DNA of 54,633 nucleotides, taken from positions 797,002-851,634 of the forward strand of contig BFEA01000124.1 of assembly GCA_003427395.1 (NCBI GenBank), written 5' to 3'. Position numbers and translations under genes: made by a program. This DNA comes from Chara braunii (Eukaryota > Streptophyta > Charophyceae > Charales > Characeae). Below the pieces are notes generated by a model. The model was given only the letters and a program-made list of their open reading frames with translations. It had not been told where the DNA came from and searched no databases. Positions within the stretch are counted from its first letter, which is position 1. Every line of letters starts with the position of its first letter. Shown here piece after piece: positions 8,948 through 19,463 of the stretch.

Positions 8948-9991
8948 ATGGTTGATCAGTTGGGCAACATTGTCTGCATCCCCTCCCTTATGGAAGTCTT
9001 TCAATTACGACGTCGTGTTGATGGTAATCTGCGGGGTTCTTTGTGTTACCGGCAGCCTGCTCTGCCACGCCGACGGCATTCGTCATTTACACGCCGACCC
9101 CGCCAGATCAGATCTAGCTTTCCAGTGGTGACCGATTCGGATCTGCGGGCAGACCTATCAAATATTTGTGGTTTGACAGCCACAAATGTCTGCCTACAGG
9201 CTTATCAGCGTCAATGTTATACTGCATCCCAATTTGTTACGATTGCTTATCAGCTTGACGCTGTTGAAAATCAGATGCTCTATGATCATAATAGTCCAGC
9301 TCCTGAAGGCAGTAACTATACCACCTCGGGAGGCTTTACTGTAAATGTCTTACAGTTAGCGTTTCACGGCCGCCACCTTCTTATGCATCATGCGACGCCA
9401 GGCGATGACCTCAATAACCATCCTCATATTTCTGCCTGTATTTTACACAGACCCGGGCATTATATGGCACTCATTCGTGCAGCTGCCCAGTGGGAACTGT
9501 GGGACGGTGGGACAATGAGTCGGGCTATTTTCGATGTAAATGAATTTTTGCGTGCATTGTCGAATCATACTTTATTTTGGATTATTGACCGACTCTCGTG
9601 TGACACCTGTCGGGACAGAGACGCAGTGCGCCTTGGCTGTGGAATGCATCATCTATGCCATAGCCATTATCAATCTATTGTGACTGCCGCCGTCTGTACT
9701 GAAGGGTGTCCAACATTTCCTCACTGTACACATCCCTATCACCCAGATATACGTTGTCCCTTTTGTGCCCAAGGACGCTATCAGAACTACATGATGCCTC
9801 ACTGTGATGAACATCCTGCTGTTCGTTTGACATGTGGACAACATGTCCTCTGTCAGGACTGTTTTGATGGGATGGTTCGTGCTAGCCGTCCTGCTGAATG
9901 CTGTGCTGGCGCAACTCTCCTTGGGTATCCTTGTGAACATCCACATCATCCTCACCATAGCTGTCCTATCTGCCGAGATGGGAACAGTTAA
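8948..9991 (+). CDS. Josephin-type deubiquitinase fused to two tandem RING-like zinc modules
   Basis: The protein is 347 residues from the first ATG (8948); the frame is open upstream to 8873 without an ATG. Residues 1-65 are basic with no recognised domain. Residues 72-215 look like a Josephin papain-fold cysteine protease: Cys74 in ICGLTATN matches LCAxHxxN of ataxin-3/JOSD proteins. It is followed by an A(Y/H)QLD block, GGFTVNVL (compare GNYDVNVI in JOSD), His171 in GHYMAL, and Asp186 in QWELWDGG. The Cys/His/Asp triad is therefore present, but the oxyanion-hole Gln five residues before Cys is Asp. Residues 218-273 and 286-342 are two zinc modules with C-x2-C/H, C-x2-H-x2-C-x2-H/C and terminal C-P-x-C, fitting RING spacing. 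The expected role is removal of ubiquitin combined with E3-like activity in the cytosol or nucleus. It is intronless and followed at once by an A-rich tract. The Josephin call is by alignment from memory; the RING call is by ligand spacing. Confidence 0.8.
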   Translation: MVDQLGNIVCIPSLMEVFQLRRRVDGNLRGSLCYRQPALPRRRHSSFTRRPRQIRSSFPVVTDSDLRADLSNICGLTATNVCLQAYQRQCYTASQFVTIAYQLDAVENQMLYDHNSPAPEGSNYTTSGGFTVNVLQLAFHGRHLLMHHATPGDDLNNHPHISACILHRPGHYMALIRAAAQWELWDGGTMSRAIFDVNEFLRALSNHTLFWIIDRLSCDTCRDRDAVRLGCGMHHLCHSHYQSIVTAAVCTEGCPTFPHCTHPYHPDIRCPFCAQGRYQNYMMPHCDEHPAVRLTCGQHVLCQDCFDGMVRASRPAECCAGATLLGYPCEHPHHPHHSCPICRDGNS

Positions 9992-9992
9992 G

Positions 9993-10087
9993 GAAAAAAA
10001 GAAAAAAAAAAGAAAAAAAGAAAAGAAGATAGAAAAAGAAAAAAAGAGAAAATAAGAAAATAAGAAAGTAAGGAAAAAGAAAAAATA
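9993..10087 (+). other. A-rich tract immediately after the Josephin-RING stop codon
   Basis: About 95 bp of A with interspersed G begin one base after the TAA at 9989-9991. An intronless gene followed by an A-rich tail suggests retroposition. A tail this close to the stop would require nearly no 3' untranslated region, so simple low-complexity expansion is an alternative. Confidence 0.6.
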
Positions 10088-11207
10088 TGTTGATCTGTGG
10101 GACGTGTTATTTGCTTTGTGACAATTGGATTATCTGTGGGAGGTTTCCTCCTCCTTTTCTTTACCTCTTTGCCTTTTGGCTGCGTGCAAGTGGGTCCTTG
10201 TGACACACGGGGATGGGGGCAGCCAGAGCTCAACCTGTCATCCACGTGGCTGGCCTTGTACGTAAGAGGTGATGAACAGGTGGGGCTTTCCTTCCTTCCT
10301 TCTTTTCCTTTCCTTCTTTTGCTTTTTTTCGCCTTCGCGCTCTGATTTACAGTGTGACAATATATTAAATATAGATGAAAATAGATTCAATCTATAGATT
10401 CTATATACATCTATTTGCTTTTTTCTTGCATGAAATGAACAAAGTTTCACGCACTCTGAATTCACCAATAAGTATCGGCATAGGAATATCCTGATCACAT
10501 AGAAGGAAGCGTGCCCAATGCATGGCCACACGGGTCTTCGTTTGCGATATATTAACCAGTACAAAGCGTGCCCAATGCATGGCCACACGGGTCTTCGTTT
10601 GCGATATATTAACCAGTACAAGAGCAGCCACACGGACCCTGGGAATCCTTGTGACAAACAACTCCTGCCCAACCATACTGGTCCATACATGCATACGTAC
10701 ATACATATACGTACACATACATACATGCACACAAATTGCATACGTACATGCATACGTACACTTACATACATGCACACTTGCTTACATACATGCACACGTA
10801 CATGCATACGTACTTCATACATACGAATATGCATACATACACAAGTGTCATTCGTTCGTATGTCCATAAATATATACATACGTACATACATGCATGCATG
10901 CATGCGATTCAATAAATAAACAATAGTTTGCTGGGCAACACAAAAAGAAAGAAGAAAGCTCCAATGTGCTGTCATGGTTATCAGTGCAGCAATCACACCG
11001 CAAAGTCATGAAAACTGAACCTTACAGCCCACATGAAAGTTTTGCCGCAAGTGGATGTTTGCATCGATTTGTTTAAAATTTCAAACGGTAAACAAAATAG
11101 AACCAAAAAAAAAAAACAATACACAGTAAGCAAGCAATAAGCACAAGGGCAATGACAAATTATTTGCAACCTAACTGCGGCAATGTCCGCTAAAACAAGA
11201 GGAAGTG
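10088..11207. repeat. Tandem 57-bp duplication and (CATA/CGTA)n tract; no gene
   Basis: A 57-bp unit starts at 10509 and 10566, with a short third remnant near 10622. Positions 10683-10912 are a degenerate tetranucleotide tract of CATA, CGTA and TGCA units, and the frames across it are low-complexity Cys/Met/His/Tyr strings. The rest shows nothing I recognise. Confidence 0.7.
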
Positions 11208-11281
11208 ATGGTGTTTAGCTCATAACAGCAGCGGAGTCGCACTCATTACCGAATCTTAACCATTGGTTCGAGAGTCGGAAG
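11208..11281 (+). repeat. tRNA-like sequence, possible SINE head
   Basis: TAGCTCATAACAG near 11216 resembles a Pol III A box. GGTTCGAGAGTC at 11265-11276 resembles a B box. The spacing of about 40 bases is tRNA-like. No intact cloverleaf with anticodon is obvious, so a decayed tRNA-derived element is likelier than a gene. Confidence 0.35.
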
Positions 11282-13760
11282 AAGCACACCACATGGTCCC
11301 CACCTCTTGCTTCATAGGGACATGCACACATCAAGCCCTCATGGAATGATACCCCAGGGGTGCATCTACTTCCCCTCCCACCCCCTCAGAAAAGCAGTGA
11401 TAGCCCATTAATCACAAACAAGCGCTGCTGCCACTTAGTGGCAAGGCCAATGAGCTACGTCTATATCTGGGATCTCGAATTTGACGCCTGATAACTAGAG
11501 TCAAGTAGTTTAGAAATAGTTCGATTTCCACTCCCGAATTTGCCTACAAGACCTGGGCATAGCCTACCACGGGCCGATGCTTGGTACAGAAGCATAGACC
11601 ATTGAGCCTCGAGTCGTCTGACCCTGACCCTTAGTGCAAATACTGCAATAAAGGGACATACCCCGCCGAGACCTGACCCTTGAAGGAAATACAGTACACT
11701 GGAGCTTGATCCTCTCTGCAAATACAGTCCACTGAGGTCAAGTTCCCTCTTACCACTGGGCGGCTATTTGCTGGAAACCTGTTCCTGATCGTTGGGGGCA
11801 GGCCCCACTGGTGCTATGTTGGTGCTATGTGTACGGTCCAAGTCTTCAAGCGGAAGCTTCATGAAGAACGACTGTATCAGACCATCACATTTTGTGGTTG
11901 GCGGCACGCGCTCTGCTTGCGGGGGGGGGGGGGGAAGATATTCCCCAGTAATAACGAGCACGTGTTTTATTCACAGGGGCAGAGGGTGGCAGAGGGTGGG
12001 CATAACACGGGGGCAATCCAAGGACGAAGACGCAGAGGTAAGGGGAGCATGTTCGATTCGGGGAGGGGATGGTGAGTGCAAGACGGGGCCACTCCAAGGA
12101 GGGAGAAGAGCAGACGTTGAGGATACTGATCACACTCGGCCATACCTTCTCTGGAAGTAAGTGCTGGATCTGCCGACGATGAGGGTAGACAGCACTGACC
12201 TGCAAACACGGAGAGATTGCCCATCTGCTGAGCTCGTTTGAGGGTGAATGACAGGCAGGAGGTCGGGATGAGGACTATTGGAGAAAAAGGAGGAAAAGAC
12301 CTTGCGCAGGATCTCGACGGACCAACCTAAAAGCGAGGAAACGTACAGAAGAATCGGAAAATGAACAGAAAAAAGAGTGAGGGCCAGCGTGGGGAGATGC
12401 AGATCACGATGGCTTCTTTTCAGGTAGGGAGAGTAGGGAGTTGAAGTGATTCGTTTTCTTTAGAGGGGGGGGGGGGGGGGGGGCAGGGAAGGAGAAGAGA
12501 CGAGCACAGTGAAGCTCAAGAGCAGGGTGTGAAAATGGGATCAGGAAGAGCGGATTGGACAGAAGGGAGATGTCAGGCAAATGTGGGAGAAGAGAGGAGG
12601 AGGTTCGCGGGGAGAGAGAGGTGACGCCGTTGTGGGGGTGAAGGGTGACTATGTGGAGGGTGGCGGCGTGCGCATGGGCCATGCATGGGCCATAACAGGG
12701 GGGTGCAGTTGGACCTTTTGATACCCTGTACAGGGCCAATTGATGGGCACGGGCCAATGGATGGGCACGGGACCAATGGATGGGCAAAACCTGTGCACAA
12801 TGTGAGGTTGTTAAGAAGTGTAGAGAAAGGGAGCGGGAGGAGGAGGAGGAGGAGGGGGGGGAGGAGGAGGAGGAGGAGGAGGGGAGAGGGGAGAGGGGAA
12901 AGGAGAGAGGAGAAAGGGGAGAGGGGAGGGGAGGATTTAAGTCCCCACATTGGAAACAGATGCCACGAGGTAATCTCTCTTTACCCGAGAGATGGAACAA
13001 GGTGAACGGAAATATCAGGTGGCTGTCAACTAAAGGGAAAAGAGAACCAAAAGAAGAGGGCTACCGGACGCGTTTTTCGGCAGCGTATTGTGCCTGCGTT
13101 AACGCAGTGTCACTGCACCAGAGTAACTCAGCTAACCCTCACCCCTCGTCTGGAACGGCGATGGCGGTCAGGGGAGCACCTTTTCTCTTTTTCATTTTTT
13201 AGCACTCCCCAACCCTAATAACGACCCACCCTATCATTACGGTCGGTGCTAGGGCTGTACAGTACTGTACCAGATTGCAGGCCCCATGGGTAAAACTGGA
13301 ATTACAGGAATTAGTACCCAATCACAGGATTTTATTTTTTTAGTTTTTTTTCAACAACTAATCTCATTGTATTACGAAAAAGGGGCATGGCACAAAAAAA
13401 AAAAAAAAAAAAAAAAGGGGCATGCATTTTGCCAGTAGCTGCGCCTCCCTTTTCATCGGACCCCCACCGGCGGCCCCACCCCATCCTTGACCACCATGGT
13501 TGCGGCGGGGGACAAAATGCATCCCCTCTGACGCCTGGAGGGACACAACTAAGCTATGTTCGCAGGGGTCCCCTGTATAAGTAAGCCTGTATAAATGCAT
13601 TCCTTAGTAGTAGGAAAAAAAAAAAAAAAAAAAAAAAAAAGGAGTAGGTAGTCAAAGTGAATTGAAAGAATTTGGAAGATGATCAAAGATTTGAGAGAAG
13701 AATGTAGCGTAGTTTTGTTTTTAATATGAAAAAACAAAGGGGCATGCAGGTTGGCAGGCA
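11282..13760. other. Gene-poor low-complexity region
   Basis: It contains G runs (about 11921-11934 and 12465-12483), a GGA/GA-rich purine tract at about 12835-12945, and poly(A) runs at 13395-13418 and 13616-13640. A short repeat, gggccaatggatgggcacg, recurs at about 12733-12785. Reading frames across these are purine- or pyrimidine-tract artefacts. I see no gene. Confidence 0.6.
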
Positions 13761-13832
13761 ATACCTTTATCGGCCATTTGGCTAAAAATAGATCAAGTGT
13801 AGTATCTGTTCTAATCAGTTTAACATTTGATC
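13761..13832 (+). pseudogene. U2 snRNA 5' fragment (retroposed copy)
   Basis: It begins ATACCTTT and contains the U2 core AGATCAAGTGTAGTATC, including the branch-site-pairing GTAGTA, followed by TCAGTTTAAC. It has a small insertion after GGCTAA compared with canonical U2 and stops before stem-loop IIb and the Sm site. With no Sm site or stem-loops III-IV it cannot make a functional U2, so it is a truncated copy. Confidence 0.85.
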
Positions 13833-14315
13833 CCTCCCACTCCTCTTCCCCGTCCTCCTGCTGCCGTTTCCGCTTCCCCCCGCTCCCGCTCTTCCTCCTC
13901 CCGCTCCCTCTCTTCCCCCTCCCACTCCTGCCCCTGCTCCTGCCGCTCCTCTTCCTCCTCCTCCTCCTCCCGGTCCTCTTCCACTCCTCGCCCTCCCTCC
14001 TTGCTCTGGTCCGCTCTTCCCTCCGTCCTCCTCTGCCTCCTGTTCCTCCTCCTCCTCCACCTCCTGTGCTTCCTCCGCTTCCTCACCCCGTCCTCTTCTT
14101 CATCATCCTCTTCCTCTTGCTCCCGCTCCTCCTGTTATCATTCCCCATCCTCCTGCCGCTAGCACCCCTCCTCCCGCCACTCCCTCTCCTGCTCCTCCCC
14201 TTCCTCCTCCCGCTCAATCGCCTGCCTTCACAAACCCGGATTCTCGTGCTCATCTCCCACCTTTACTCCTCTTTCTCATATTGTTCCTCGTTAGGAAAAC
14301 AGGGCATTCTTTAAA

Positions 14316-14384
<69 letters not shown>
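13833..14384. repeat. CTC/CTT-rich pyrimidine tract ending in (CT)n
   Basis: About 450 bp of pyrimidine-rich sequence on the plus strand give meaningless Ser/Pro/Leu or Arg/Glu frames. A (CT)n microsatellite from about 14320 runs into the assembly gap at 14385. Confidence 0.8.
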
Positions 14385-14584
14385 NNNNNNNNNNNNNNNN
14401 NNNNNNNNNNNNNNNNNNNNNNNNNNNNNNNNNNNNNNNNNNNNNNNNNNNNNNNNNNNNNNNNNNNNNNNNNNNNNNNNNNNNNNNNNNNNNNNNNNNN
14501 NNNNNNNNNNNNNNNNNNNNNNNNNNNNNNNNNNNNNNNNNNNNNNNNNNNNNNNNNNNNNNNNNNNNNNNNNNNNNNNNNNNN
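14385..14584. other. Sequencing gap (200 N)
   Basis: Exactly 200 Ns follow a long CT microsatellite. The round length suggests an estimated or default gap size, so the true length is unknown. Confidence 0.95.
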
Positions 14585-14693
14585 GCTCCTCCTCATCCTC
14601 ATCCCGTTCTTCCTAAGCCCCGCGAACCGATTGCCAATCATTCGTACAGAAAATTGACGACGAATGCAGTACACAGGTCACATTTACAGAATT

Positions 14694-14716
14694 GTCCTTC
14701 GACGAAGGACATCCAT

Positions 14717-14748
<32 letters not shown>

Positions 14749-14796
14749 GGCCCCTGCACAAGGATGACACGCTTAAATCAAGACATGGTCCAAATT
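14694..14796 (+). pseudogene. U6 snRNA copy with A-rich tail
   Basis: It is nearly full-length U6: a 5' hairpin (GTCCTTC pairing with GAAGGAC), the intact ACAGAGA box and AGC catalytic triad in ATACAGAGAAGATTAGCATG, and ending TGGTCCAAATT. It departs from plant U6 near CATCCATTAAA and in the 3' part (GCTTAAATCAAG). It lacks the terminal T-run needed for Pol III termination and is followed instead by about 35 bases of A-rich tail. No TATA or plant upstream element precedes it. These are the marks of a retroposed copy. Confidence 0.9.
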
Positions 14797-14903
14797 AAAA
14801 ACAAATAAAAAATAAATAAAATAAAAATCGTAAGCCCAGCATTTAATTTTACAATTAAAAAAAAAAATCGGAAACACAGAAAACAACAACAGCTGTCCCA
14901 TTC

Positions 14904-15018
14904 AGGGCATACTCACACTCGGACTTTTGCGGCTCAGCATCTGGACTTGATTGCGGTCTATGACCCGCCGNATTTGGGGTCAGATACATGCAGGGAAGTG
15001 CTAGTGTGAGTATGCCCT
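14904..15018. mobile_element. Short MITE-like element with 16-bp inverted ends
   Basis: AGGGCATACTCACACT at 14904-14919 is repeated as its exact reverse complement at 15003-15018, bounding a 115-bp non-coding segment. A degraded third end lies at about 15112-15130. I find no clear target duplication. Confidence 0.5.
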
Positions 15019-15139
15019 CAGATTCAAAAAGACGAATTCGATACACTGATCCCGCGAAGCGACTGCCAATCACCATTTCCCGCCTNCACTCTTCGCCCCC
15101 GTCCCCCAAGTTCTAGNGTGAGTACGGCATTGGTGTTAC

Positions 15140-16085
15140 ACCCCAGCTCATCCTTCTTCCCTACATCCTCCTGCTCTATCTCTTCTTCCTCCTCCTCACC
15201 TGTGCCGCTTCCTACTTCTCCTCCTCCGCTTCATCACCTCCTCATCATCATCATCGTCTCCCTCCTCCTCCCGCTCCCAGTCCTCGTCCAGCTGCCGCTC
15301 CTCCTCCCGCCCCCGCTCCTCCTCCCGCTCCCGCTCCTCCTCCTGCCCCTAGCAGGACGGGAGGCCGTGGGAAGGGAGACCGGTCATCCCACACCTCATC
15401 CTCCCACTCATCGCCTTGCCCATCGTCGTCACGTTCCACAGTCTGCCGCTGCTCCCGCGCGTTGTTCCTCCCTGCTCCCCCCTACTCCTGCTCCTCCTGA
15501 CGCTCGTCCTCCCCGCTACTTCAAGCGCGGTTACACCCACTGCAGTCGGCCGGTCATCCCACACCTGATCCCCCCACTCATCGCCCTGCCCATCGTCGTC
15601 ACGTCCCACTGTCTGCCGCTGCTCCCGCTCGTTGTCCCTCCCTGCTCCCCCTACTCCTGCTCCTCATGGCGCTCGTCCTCCCCGCTACTTCAAATTCAAA
15701 CGCGGTTCACCCACCCCCACCACTGCAGTGCCCCGAAAGAAATGAAACGATGCGGCGTGGCCCCAAATAAATTCCAAATTCAACCCGGAAACGGGAGGGA
15801 TGCGAGGGGCCGGCGCTGATGCGCTCCGAACTTGCGTTACCGGTCGGAATGGCGCCAATCCAGGCTGGGTCTTCGGCCGTTCTCGAGGGTTCGCGCGACT
15901 CGCCGCCAAGACGTGCGCGCGCGATTAGGGTTGACGTCGCCTCGAAAGTATCGAGAAGCGCTACAGTGTAGCCCAGGCTGGGTCTTCGGCCGGTCTTCGG
16001 CGGTCGCGCGACTCGCCGCCAAGACGTGCGCGCGATTAGGGTTGACGTCGCCTCGAAAGTATCGAGAGTCTCCGTCTTCCCATCG
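15140..16085. repeat. Two tandem duplications in CTC-rich and CpG-rich DNA
   Basis: A unit of about 150 bp occurs at 15381-15530 and 15550-15700 (period about 169). A second unit of about 100 bp occurs at 15861-15960 and 15974-16070 (period 113), each copy carrying GATTAGGGTTGACGTCGCC. The surrounding sequence is pyrimidine-rich. The reading frames are artefacts of composition. Confidence 0.7.
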
Positions 16086-18361
16086 CCGAGCCTGTGTGAT
16101 TGCTCTCAATTGCAGGTAAAGGTGTTTGCCGTGATTGTTTTTTTTGTTTTTTTTTTATGGAAAGTTGAAATTATATTGCAAAAAAGCCAATGGGACGAGG
16201 CCGGGGACCTCACAATTCAACCCGGAGTTATCCTGGCAGCCTCAGCCGGTTTCGATTATGGGAAACCATCCTCCACCTAACCAACTGTAGCAAATCTTCT
16301 TCAAACACCTGCTGGAAACCGGGTCCAGCGTCCCATCCTAAGACCACTTTCCAAAACTTGTCCCCACTAGTACCTTTCCCGCGTGGGAAAATACTCCTGA
16401 ATATTCGGAGGTCGGGCCCGACGACGACTGCCATTGATAAATCTGATTGACGGCTGTCATTTCGTTTCGGCCTCTGAAAAGGTCGGACGCCTACCCGAGG
16501 CCCGCTATTTTACCAAGCCGCAAAGGTACTAGTGGTTGAAGCACAGAGCAAAAAAAAGGGGAGCTAACCACCAGCGGCAAACTCAATTGTCTCATCACTT
16601 GTCAATTATCAGCAGGGAATCCGACTAGGCAAATCTAAGCCTGGAACCACTGTAATATCAGCAAAAGCCATATATGCCAATCACAGTAGTCCCTGTGTTT
16701 AATCTTAAAGCTCATCAGGTAGGGACTTGTTCCCCAACTGCTGGAAACCGGATCCAGTGTCGCATTCTAGTAAGCTTTCCAAAAGGTATTCCATTGACGT
16801 CTAATATAAAAGATGAGCTAACTAATAAAGACAAGCTCATGATCTCACACTACTTCTGTAGTGAACTGAGTATCTGGTATTCATTGAAACGAGGCCAAAG
16901 ACATAGAAAGCGCAACTATGAATTGCTATCCGGACAAACCCGTCCTGTCAGACCTAAAATCGGTCCTACATAAGCTCAAACTGAAAGCAGTACCCAGAAA
17001 GTGAAAATGTGCCAGATACTATGCATATGAAGATCGCACAGGCATGTTTCTAACTTCAAGACACTAGAGGGCCAGAAGCGATGCAGTTGTTCTACATCAT
17101 GGCCGTGATCAACAACGATCAGTATCAGAAAATGGCTGCCACGTCGTGAATCCGACCTATGGGATCTGCCAGATCCAGGATCACAATGGGCAAGTGTGAC
17201 CCAAATGTGCTTCAGCTACCGAGAGAATTGTAACCCCTACCATATTGAATACAAAACAACTAGGGTGAAGTGATCCAACCACCGTTGAGAAGGGAGCAAT
17301 GAACGACAGATCTTACTTGCGAAAACACGTGAGGTAATTCAGAAGAATGAGTGAATCTACCCTAGAATCGTGCTTAGGTGCACTGTAACTCCAACCATTA
17401 GGAAAACGAGACAACCAGGGCAAAACCAGTCCAACCGCAGTGGAGAGCGGAGCAATGAACTACAGGTCTCAGTTATGAAAACGATCCAACCGCCGTGGAG
17501 AGGGGAGCCATGAACGACGGCTCCCCAACGACAGATCTTACTTATGAAAACGATCCAACCACAGTGCAGCGGGGATCGATGAACGATAGACCTAATGAAA
17601 TCGCGTGAGGAGAATTCACAAGAACTAATGAATCTAACCTACAATAGTGTCTAGATGCATGGTAAGTTCTTAGACAGTTAATCAAGGCGCGTCAAGATAT
17701 ACAAGGAATGATGAATAAAGCCAAGAGAGTGAAGCACACATCCACAAAAGTCGAAGTCCGAATTGATACGCCATGAGCTTAGCACCGAAATGGACGTCTG
17801 GAAGTCATGGAGAGATTGGATACGAACTAGCACCAAGCAGGCATACTTCCAACGACATCGCTCCCACCACTGCCCGTAGCTCTCCCACAACGTCGAGAGT
17901 GCCGATGTTAGTGTAGCCACAGCTGCTATGCACTCGTCCCCAGTTTAGGCTCCGACGTCTCTTTCATTTGCCGTGATTGTAGTGTAAGCCTTGTTAATGA
18001 TGGCAGACGGCGAGTACTTTGGTGGGCGAGCACCATAGTGCGCCCGCCATTGAAGCAGGGGTGATTTCGGCAGAACATGGGCATATACTCCGGTAGGGGA
18101 GCCGTTGAAAGTGAGATGGAAGACCTAGGAACAGATATGAATCAGTGCGACGAGGCAACGGGAGGGCCTCACAAACCGGGACATATATTTCGATGTCGGA
18201 TGAACATCGGATGAAGATATTGACAGCTAAATGTTACGAAGACGGTATTATCCCAGAGAAATTTTGCCATGGGGAATAGGTTGTCTAAGGTGGGGTTAGA
18301 CTGTTTGGAGTCAACCCCAGCTTAGATCCCCTGGTCAAAGCGTGGTTAAAAGAGAGAACAG
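16086..18361. repeat. Gene-poor region with a degenerate tandem motif
   Basis: A roughly 55-bp motif (ccaaccaccgtggagaggg followed by an atgaacgac-type segment) occurs at about 17275, 17431, 17485 and 17555. A GCTGGAAACCGG block occurs at about 16311 and 16741. No gene is recognised. Confidence 0.5.
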
Positions 18362-18480
18362 ATACCTTTCTCAGCCTTTTGACTAAGATCAAGTGTAGTA
18401 TCTGTTCTCGTCAGTTTAATCTCTGATCCGTGGTCCATCGGATCACATTAAAATAAAAATAATAATAAAAAAAAAAAAAA
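18362..18480 (+). pseudogene. U2 snRNA 5' domain with A-rich tail
   Basis: The first ~92 nt of U2 are present: ATACCTTTCTC, AAGATCAAGTGTAGTATC, and the stem-loop IIb equivalent GTGGTCCATCGGATCAC. The copy then ends before the Sm site in an A-rich tail (18451-18480). It is a 3'-truncated, A-tailed retroposed copy and better preserved than the one at 13761. Confidence 0.9.
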
Positions 18481-18539
18481 CAGTCACAGTAATATTTCAA
18501 GGAAAAGCTCGGGACTTACCTCTTCGAATCAGAAAAGAC

Positions 18540-18914
18540 TTGGTGCGACCATATGAAAACGGTTGGTACGGAGAAAGAATCGACCGATCAGTCAAACGAG
18601 GAAGCATTCATCGCGAAGGCCCAAATGTTTTGTTCTATGTGGCTAAATCAAGGGATGTAGCGAGGTGGATGATTTCAAAAGGTGAAGACAAAGTGGAGAT
18701 TCGTGAACTTGAAGTTCATGCCCGTTCACGAAGTGAAGTGGAAGAACGGTTTGAAGAGGAACTTCTTATCAAGCTGGATAAAGGCGAGATTTGCTACATC
18801 AAGTTCCTACAAAAACACTCCATGGTGCGAGACTTGCATATGGTATTTTCATATGGCAATGGAAGGTTGCCCGAGACTGGGAGAAGGTCCGCCAGAAGAA
18901 CAAACGAGAGGTGA
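18540..18914 (+). other. Unrecognised open frame, possibly a gene or element fragment
   Basis: A 124-codon frame lies just downstream of the U2 copy. Its composition is protein-like (charged, not low complexity; for example WYGERIDRSVKRG and EVEERFEEELLIKLDKGE), but it opens with TTG and not ATG. I recognise no domain. It could be an exon or a decayed element open reading frame, or chance. Confidence 0.25.
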
Positions 18915-19463
18915 ACTAAGAAGAAACAATGAAAGAAGCGGCAGCGAGCCGAACAACGAGCAGAATAGAAACATCCAAAAGGCGGCCACATAATTTCAAC
19001 AGAGAAGAGGTGTGACACCCAACCTCACGCCCCGCGCGACTTCCTGTTACAGAGTGGGAGAGGGTCCAAAAGCGCGCAAAAGGGGTGTGCCAAGGATTTT
19101 GGGGACGTGGGGTGGAGTTCCAGGTTGGAACTCAGATCTCTGGTGTCAAGTTTCAAGGACAAAAGTGCAAGTGGTTTGGCAGAGGACTACACTTTTCGTT
19201 CTACCCTTCTCATAGCCTGGCGTCTAGTTCCGTTGTCCTCGTTGCCTGGGGCGGGTTCATACTCTGTGTACGGAGGGAACACAGTGGATGTATCTCTGTG
19301 TAAACACCAGTCGTCGACGGGTCTCGGAGATCTCGGAATCGGACGTGGAGGGCCTTAGTCGGAGACTGTGTTCTCCGTGCTCAACTTCGGAACGGGTTCG
19401 TCTGATAAATCTCGTGGCCTCATACGTGTAATATGGTTGGCACTCAGAGCACGGCCTTCGGTG

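Noticed and set aside
8913-9131. Hydrophobic 72-codon frame overlapping the Josephin-RING gene
   Set aside because: It lies in another phase of a gene with clear domain motifs, and its membrane-like look can follow from base composition.
10238-10996. 252-codon minus frame rich in Met, Cys, His and Tyr
   Set aside because: Its middle is a translated CATA/CGTA microsatellite and its start is a tandem duplication.
13751-14314. 187-codon Pro/Leu/Ser-rich frame
   Set aside because: It is a pyrimidine-tract artefact open in several phases.
14291-14674. Long frames spanning the first N gap
   Set aside because: They consist of CT-repeat-encoded residues and unknown bases; the gap itself creates the open frame.
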